From Salvator merianae (lineage: Eukaryota; Chordata; Lepidosauria; Squamata; Teiidae), in NCBI GenBank assembly GCA_003586115.2, contig QVOM02000126.1:4126683-4190682 (forward strand): a stretch of 64,000 bases of DNA. Direction: 5' to 3'. The notes under the pieces are model-generated. The model was not told the origin of the DNA, did not search any database, and saw only the letters and a list, made by a program, of their open reading frames with translations. Shown here piece by piece: positions 58,193 to 64,000 of this stretch. Each line of letters begins with the position of its first letter. Within the stretch, counting starts at the first letter, position 1. The translations under genes were made by a program, and so were the position numbers.

Positions 58193-58715
58193 GTTCCATG
58201 CGCTGGGCAGACTGCACCAACTGCTCACTGCCATCCATGCAAAAGAGGGTAGTCCAGTCTGCTACTGGGGAATGAGTGGGCTACCACCTGGGGTCTCCCC
58301 TTGGAGTGGGCTACAGCATGAGGTTCATGTTGGAGGCCACTCCAAGGCCTAATCCCATGCAACAAGCCAGTCTGTGTGTGGGAAGCACAGCCTCCTGGTA
58401 GACTGGTCGGTCGTGCAGACATTGAGGTTCCAAGGATTTGCTAGCACAGGCCAGCAGCCCAGTGCAGACACTGCTTAAGAGATTCCCTGGTAAACTGCTC
58501 TTAAGTGGCACAGCCTAAGCTAGAAGTATCAGTCTTGGAATATTTGTTTCTGATGATACAAGCTGGTGTTTGTTTCTGTTAGCCAATATCAATAATTGCA
58601 ATCATTAATTTCTGTCATATATATTGCTCATTATACCTCAACATAATTTTGCCGCTGTTGTTTCTCTTAATATTATTAATAGTGATTGGCAATTAGACTT
58701 GGTGATTATTATTAG
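58193..58715. other. SYNE2 intron, unassigned
   Basis: Nothing recognisable. Confidence 0.35.
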
Positions 58716-58870
58716 GGACCAGCAACAGTTCAATAAGTAGCAGAATCTTTGCTCTGCATGCTGAAGTTCCAAAGTTTAATCCCTTAAATGTTCCCAGAAG
58801 GCAGCCATGGCAAAATTTCCATATCTTTGCCAAGCAAGCTTCATTTACCTCTATGAATCACAACACTCTG
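58716..58870 (+). mobile_element. Sauria-type SINE relic
   Basis: Degenerate tRNA-related body (aatctttgctctgcatgctg, ccatggcaaaatttccatat, ctttgccaagcaagcttc). Confidence 0.5.
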
Positions 58871-58926
58871 TCTGCTTATCTGTGTGCAATTCCATCTTTT
58901 ATCTAGATGCCCTTGTGTATGCCAGG

Positions 58927-59058
58927 CAGCGGTGGTTGCTGGTTTTAAGGGCGTGTGTTTGTAACCCACAGAAAGCGTGTGATTGCTGTTTGTGAGGCCT
59001 CAGGGCACACTTTCTGCAGGTTATGAACACCCACCCTTAAAGCCAGCGGCTGCCGCTA
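58927..59058. mobile_element. Foldback MITE family A, copy 4 (internally deleted)
   Basis: 132 bp; starts cagcggtggttgctgg, ends agccagcggctgccgcta. Perfect 8-bp duplication atgccagg (58919-58926 and 59059-59066). The central stem is missing. Confidence 0.88.
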
Positions 59059-59066
59059 ATGCCAGG

Positions 59067-59920
59067 TTTAATAAACTGGCACAGGGCAAAAACTTTTAAA
59101 TGTTTTTTACAAAGCATACCATTTCAGAGCTTGATCAGTCTAAACCCCAGGCAGATTCCTCCACAGTGGTGCCCTCTACAGCCACCAAATTTGGTAAGAT
59201 TTCTTCTTGTCAACTCAGTTCTTGGTTGCACCTTACTCCTAATTTTATAAATGATAACTGATAATTAACACATGTATTATCTCCCAGTATATTTTAAAGT
59301 GGCTTCAGTATTATCTTTGGCTGTAACAATTAATAATATAAGCTGCATTTCTGTATCTGAGAACAAGCACTACTGAACTCAACCAGACAGAACAATGATA
59401 CATTGGATTGCACTATAGATTTCAGACCAGGAGAGGTGGAATGAATATTGCTCTGGGTATGCTTGTACAAACACAGGCTTTGGGCTCATTACAGAATAAT
59501 TAAGTATGAGAAATGTGGTTAATAAGAAAGTGGAATCATCCCATACTTCCCCACCTTTCTTTGCACTTCCTCAGCATTGGCAAAACAAATGCTTGATATG
59601 ATACAGATAAATCTGCCTAAAAACTTCAAGGAAAGGGTGAGACCATAGCTCCAGGCTACCCCTTAAATAGCAGTTCCATACCAAGCAACCTTTGCCCATT
59701 CTGAATGATTTTATAACAACACTAAACACATAAACATTTTCACAAGTTAAATTATGTTGAAATATATCAGTCTTAACCAAGGGTGAGCTGCGTTTTTGAA
59801 TCTGCAGACTGGGAGGGTAGAACAAGGCAGTGATTGGATGCTACTGTTTCACCTAACCTGAACTGTCAGAGGTGTGGGGCACAACAGCAATTGGGAAATC
59901 CACTATCATGCACATGTACA
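59067..59920. other. SYNE2 intron, unassigned
   Basis: AT-rich; no exon or element identified. Confidence 0.35.
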
Positions 59921-59924
59921 TGGA

Positions 59925-60190
59925 GCTACCGCTAGAGATAAGGCCTTTTCAGTGATGGCCCCTAAGCTTAGTTATTTTCTGACAACACCTTAAAACATAC
60001 TTGTACAATTTGGCCTTTGCTGATCTGTGGGATACTCCTCCTTGATACAGTCCTGCAGCTGTTCATATTTTTATGCTATGTTTTTATAGTTTGTTATGTA
60101 TTTTTATGTCTGTTGATTTGGTTTTTTCCCCTCTGGTTTTGTTTACTGCCCCGAGACTTATGTAACAGGGCTATAAAGAAATCTAAACAA
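59925..60190 (+). mobile_element. L2 LINE 3' end
   Basis: The sequence gataaggccttttcagtgat followed by ggcccctaagc and tttactgccccgagacttat is sense L2 3' sequence. Confidence 0.7.
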
Positions 60191-60473
60191 ACATGTGCCC
60201 AAATTTCTACCATGCTCCCATCCACAACTCCACTTGACTTGATCCTGCTTACCAACTTTCCTCTTACTACAGACACTGAGGGCTAGTTTATTGTGTGATT
60301 CAGAGGCAAACCCATCTCCATAAAAGACTGGAAAATGTTTCTGTCTAAAATATTAGAAAGACAAGTCAGTGTAAGGTAGCTCTCTACGTGCATAGCTTTA
60401 CCCTGAGAACGGACTCTATAAGTAGCTGAATTCAAACAGCTGATCCCAGGTTCCTTATGAGGGCAACTATGGC

Positions 60474-60680
60474 TGATTCTGCACTGGCTGGTATACCAGA
60501 CCAACAAGTGTACTAGAGGCCTCCCTTCTGCACACTGGTGCAGTCTGAGGGTAGCCCCATCCCCAGGGGGAGGGCCTAAGGGGTCCAGTCTAAGGGGTGG
60601 GGCATGTTTAGACTGCACCAGCATGTGGAAGGGAGGCTCCTAGAATGCTTGCATGTCTGGTATATCAACCAGTATGGGAT
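60474..60680. mobile_element. Foldback MITE family B, copy 3
   Basis: Arms gattctgcactggctggtat and ctggtatatcaaccagtatg with gtgcagtctgagggtagccc / tttagactgcaccagcatg. Confidence 0.75.
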
Positions 60681-60851
60681 CACCATATATTTCTACCCAT
60701 GTTCGCAAAGTATACATCCTTGCACTTTGCATTTCAGTTAGGAAGCAGCCCTGACAGCCTTTATTGCTGCTCCTCTGTGATTATTTTATGGAACTCGGTA
60801 CTTCATTCTACTCCAAGTCCCAAACAACCAACGAAGCTCAGGGTTACTTAC

Positions 60852-61021
60852 CGTCCTCCGATGACATCAAAGAGGTGCTGCCAGCGATCACTGATTTTGT
60901 TGAGTTTCTCATCTATTTCAGCTACTCTGGTCTTGTTGCTGGCCTTGATCAGCTGATCACCCATCTGCTTTAGATGAATGAGTTTGTTCTCACTAAACAA
61001 ATTGATTTCCTCCATGCAGTC
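60852..61021 (-). CDS. SYNE2: SYNE2 window exon 2, spectrin repeat
   Basis: The exon encodes DCMEEINLFS...HLFDVIGG plus two bases of a split arginine codon (CG|A). The acceptor is ttag|GACTGC and the donor CG|gtaagt. It is 170 bp, phase 0-2. The conserved RWQHLF segment is the tryptophan-bearing helix end of a spectrin repeat. It continues directly from exon 1 and leads into exon 3 (VKKLKETF...) across a 15.6-kb intron. A foldback MITE (60474-60680) lies about 170 bp downstream in that intron. The exon belongs to the full-length form; the putative internal promoter at about 51.3 kb would exclude it. Confidence 0.93.
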
Positions 61022-62016
61022 CTAACCAAAGATACAAACAGGACACATTTATGAAGTTTTCCAAGGGTAGGTTTGCTAGGACATTAAATGCAGACTTCAG
61101 CAGAAGAATTAAATACCATCATAATTTACAGTGACAGTATAGCTACAAGAATTATGGAGGTTTACATTCAAACAATAATCCTTTAGGCGCCTCTTATTTC
61201 ATGGCTAAGCACCCACAAATTACAGATGTGGTTGAGGACATATTTGTTCTTGCAGCAATTTAAAAAAAATGAGAATGTGACCATTCATGTCAGTCATGAT
61301 AGATGTGCAATATCTTTGCCTTCCCCATTCATTCTCATTCTGTCTCTTTCTCTCATGCCCACTCTGTTGCCATTTCCCAAGAAAAATCTCATGCAAGAAA
61401 CCAAAAAGCAAACTTTTACTACAACATTGTCTAACATGTACATCTACACCTACAGGTGACACCTTTGCAGAACTTTCACATTTGGTCACCTGAAAGAAGT
61501 TCTCACTTGCCACAGACGGCAAGAAGGATAGCTATTTCAAAATTAATAAATGGAGACAGCAAAGAGCTAAAGTCAAAATGCTCTTATCTTCTTATTTGTG
61601 GGTCTTCTATATTTTGATCTACGGTAGATCAAAAGGTAGATCTATGCAGTGGTTCATTGCACCAAACCACTATCTAGCCAGTTCTTTGGTTTAGCTGCCT
61701 GAACTGCACTGAGTCAGCCAAATCATCAGGAAGAGAGATAGCTGAACAGCAGTGTGGCATGATGTAAGAACAGATTGTATCAAACCTTCCCCAAGGAGGT
61801 GACTGAGGAGCAAAAAATCACAGTAGTTGAGACTAGGGCTCCCAATTCACTGTACATGCCCATCAAAAGGCTTCTAGTTGAGGCTGAGACCCTTCCCAAC
61901 TACTCCCATGGAATCCCTTGCACATTATAGTTCGAGAGGCCACCATGTTATGCGAACTGTGTTGGGGAAGTGTTTCGTTCCAATACAGCAATTATGCTAT
62001 ACGAAGGAAGTGAGAT
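61022..62016. other. SYNE2 intron, unassigned
   Basis: 61925-62005 resembles 55580-55720 loosely (atgcgaact / atgcaaatcgc contexts). Nothing named. Confidence 0.3.
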
Positions 62017-62981
62017 TAGAGATGTGACAAACTGGTTTGAACTCCAACTGAACCACAACCCTGATGCAAGAGCCTAGATCAGAATCGAACAGAACCAGGG
62101 GGATCCTCCAGTTGATGATCCAGTCGAACAGAACCAGGGGGATCATCCAGTTGAATATCATGGTTTAAACCAAACCGAGTTCATTAATATTTTGCCCCTT
62201 TAAAGAGATTTTAAAAGTAATTTTTAACATTGTTCTTGGGAAACAAACAGGCTCAAACTTTTCACTTGGCACTAGGGGTGTGCACGAAGGCACTTTCCCC
62301 CTTTCGCTTCGCATTCCTGCGAAGCTACGGGGCTTCGTTTTCGCACAAAAAAATATGTGCGAAAATGAAGCCCTTCGTCTTCGCGGCGAAGATTTTCGCC
62401 GCGACCGGAAGCAGAGAAATCAAGGCGAAGGAAAGATCCTTCGCCTTGATTTCTCTGTTTCTAATGGCGCTCGCCTCTCTCTCATTCCCCCCCCCCAGTC
62501 TGTCAGTGTGCGCGTGGGACTGACAGACTAGGGGGAATGAGAGACAGCGAGCGGGAGAGGAGGGAAATCAACGAAAGGAAGGGAGTCCCTTCCTTTCGTT
62601 GATTTCCCTCCTCTCCCGCTCGCTGTCTCTCATTTCCCCTAGACTGTCAGCGTGCGCGCTGACAGCCTAGGGGGATGAGACAGCGGCAAATTGAGGGACC
62701 TTCGCAATTCGAATTTCGTGATCTTTGTTGCCCTTCGCATTCGATGCGAAGGGAACGAAATCACGAAATTCGACGAAAATTCAAGTGGCACGAAACTTCG
62801 TGCACACCCCTACTGCACAGTTGTGAGGTTGTCATACTGTGTTCCATGGTTCTGCTTTGAACTAGGCTTTTGGAGATGGCTACAATATCCATCTTCAGAG
62901 GATCTGACTGCTAGAAGAGTCAAATGCAACTGATGTTCGATCCAAAAAGAACCACAGTTTTTAGATTTGTGCACATCTCTA
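62017..62981. mobile_element. hAT-like element, outer member of a nest
   Basis: Ends tagagatgtgacaaac and gatttgtgcacatctcta. Flanks agtgagat / actgagat match at 7 of 8 bases. Interrupted by a second related element at 62273-62812. Confidence 0.75.
62273..62812. mobile_element. hAT-like element nested inside another, long palindromic interior
   Basis: 540 bp with ends taggggtgtgcacgaa / ttcgtgcacacccta-type repeats. The interior has several long inverted pairs (gaaatcaaggcgaaggaaag / ccttcgccttgatttctct; gagggaaatcaacgaaagg / cctttcgttgatttccctc). No clean target duplication could be read. Confidence 0.75.
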
Positions 62982-63029
62982 ACTGAGATTTATGAGTCAT
63001 CTGTTGAAGACAATACCATTTTTAAAATT

Positions 63030-63125
63030 TTTATGGATTGGTTTTATCTGCTTTTAATAATATTTTTATGCTGTTGGTTAGTGAACTGCCCTGAGATCCC
63101 AGTAAGAAGAAGTATCAAAATACCT
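63030..63125 (+). mobile_element. L2 LINE 3' tail
   Basis: The sequence tgaactgccctgagatccca followed by aagaagtatc is a short L2 tail. Confidence 0.55.
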
Positions 63126-63169
63126 TAAATATATAAAGTTGCATTTTACTGCATTAGAGCAAAATTACA

Positions 63170-63420
63170 TTAAGAACATAAGAAGAGCCCTGCTGGATCA
63201 AGCCACAGCCTATCTAGTCCAACGTCCTGTCTTACATAGTGGGCCACCAGTGGCTTCTGGGCATTCTCAAGCAGAAGACCAAGGCAAAACCTTCACCTGC
63301 TCTCGACTACCTGCAAATGGCCTTTCGAGGAATCTTGCCTGTCTGTCGAATCTGGAGGTGGTACCTAGGCATTGACTGTAGCAGCCACTGATAACACCTG
63401 TCCTCCATGAGTTTGTTCAT
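63170..63420 (-). mobile_element. CR1 LINE 3' end
   Basis: Antisense copy (agaacataagaagagccctg through ctccatgagtttgttcatg). Confidence 0.85.
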
Positions 63421-63424
63421 GCCT

Positions 63425-63680
63425 ATAAGAACACAAGAGGAACCCTGATGCATCAGGCTACAGACCATCTAGTCCAGCATCCTGTTTCACACAGTGGCCC
63501 ACCAATTGCTTCTGGGCATTCTCAAGCAGAAACTGAGAGCAAAACCTTCTGCTCTTGACTCCCTCCAAATGGCCTTTAGAGGCATCCTACTTGCCTCTCT
63601 ACCCTGGAAGCAGTACCTAGACATCCATTCTAGTAGCCATCAATACACCTCCATGAATCAGTCCAATCTTTTAAGAACCT
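63425..63680 (-). mobile_element. CR1 LINE 3' end, adjacent copy
   Basis: Second antisense copy directly following (ataagaacacaagaggaacc through tgaatcagtccaatctttta). Confidence 0.85.
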
Positions 63681-63814
63681 CATGGGGAACATTATGCTGG
63701 GAGCAACTATATTCCAAGTTCATCTAAGCAAGTAAAAATTTTCCCTTTTGATGCTTCAGTGCTTGAGAGACTGTGACCCAAATAACAAAAATTAGTTCGT
63801 GGAAGGCTGCTTAC

Positions 63815-63973
63815 CTTCTGCAACTTGTCTATCATGTCTTCAATGCTGACATCTGCTGACTGAAGCACTCGGCTTTCCATCTGCACCAGCCAAGCGCAGA
63901 GTTCTTTATTCTTTTCATTGAACACAATCCAGGCATTGAGTCTGTCCTCAATCTCTTGCTTGCGCAGAGAAAC
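63815..63973 (-). CDS. SYNE2: SYNE2 (nesprin-2) window exon 1, spectrin repeat
   Basis: This is the 5'-most SYNE2 exon in the window and encodes 53 residues (VSLRKQEIED...MIDKLQK) in phase 0-0. The acceptor reads ...ccgtag before GTTTCTCTG and the donor is AAG|gtaagc. Nesprin-2 is a tail-anchored outer nuclear membrane protein that links actin, microtubule motors and SUN proteins. This exon gives part of a helix in the C-terminal group of spectrin repeats, with the heptad pattern and the conserved tryptophans (NAW, CAWLVQ). The match to vertebrate nesprin-2 is from memory of the family, not a search. The gene continues upstream beyond the window edge. A pair of CR1 3' tails lies just downstream in the intron. 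Confidence 0.93.
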
Positions 63974-64000
63974 CTACGGAAGAGAATGTATGTCCTATAG

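Noticed and set aside
13645..63973. Assignment of the gene as SYNE1
   Set aside because: The KASH tail has CTQANN and ends in PPPT, and the acidic linker with CETPVSVDSIPLEWD is characteristic of SYNE2.

Overview
This is vertebrate genomic DNA from a draft assembly with one N gap. It carries the 3' end of a single large multi-exon gene on the minus strand, embedded in dense transposon debris. The repeats point to a squamate reptile: a BovB (RTE) LINE, tRNA-headed SINEs whose 3' tails look BovB-derived (Sauria-type), a second tRNA-derived SINE family with a (TTC)n tail, many truncated CR1 and L2 LINE 3' ends, and several hAT-like MITE families. I cannot assign a species.

The gene is SYNE2 (nesprin-2), a giant spectrin-repeat protein of the outer nuclear membrane that joins the cytoskeleton to SUN proteins through its C-terminal KASH domain. 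I placed 16 exons with high confidence by translating the minus strand and matching GT-AG splice sites and reading phase. They run from 63973 down to the stop codon at 13645. They include the last canonical spectrin repeats (63973-35723), an acidic linker exon (32992-32710), the 69-bp alternatively spliced 'DV23' exon (31025-30957), further linker exons, a final spectrin-like unit (25534-19031) and the KASH exon (13876-13645). Frame requires one further exon of length 3n+2 between 19031 and 13876; a 47-bp candidate at 15917-15963 fits in phase and splice sites. With that exon the window encodes 967 in-frame residues without DV23.

Inside the 15.6-kb intron between 60852 and 45210 there is a TATA-like box followed by a short minus-strand exon (ATG at 51275, donor after 51256). 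Its phase joins exactly to the next exon, which suggests an internal promoter for a short KASH isoform of 864 residues (887 with DV23).

Layout by coordinate: 1-12440 is the region downstream of SYNE2, with BovB carrying a nested hAT MITE, L2, CR1 and SINE copies and no recognisable gene. 12445-13876 is the probable 3' UTR plus the KASH exon, whose splice acceptor abuts the tail of a SINE. 13880-35700 holds linker and terminal exons among L2, CR1, SINE and MITE copies. 35700-45210 holds spectrin-repeat exons and a gap-containing minisatellite. 45211-60851 is a large repeat-filled intron with the candidate internal promoter. 60852-64000 holds the two 5'-most exons and a nested transposon.

No RNA gene, CRISPR array or second protein-coding gene could be supported. 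The most notable observations are the SINE-tail splice acceptor of the KASH exon, the candidate internal promoter and first exon, the candidate pre-KASH exon, and a four-copy foldback MITE family with 8-bp target-site duplications.
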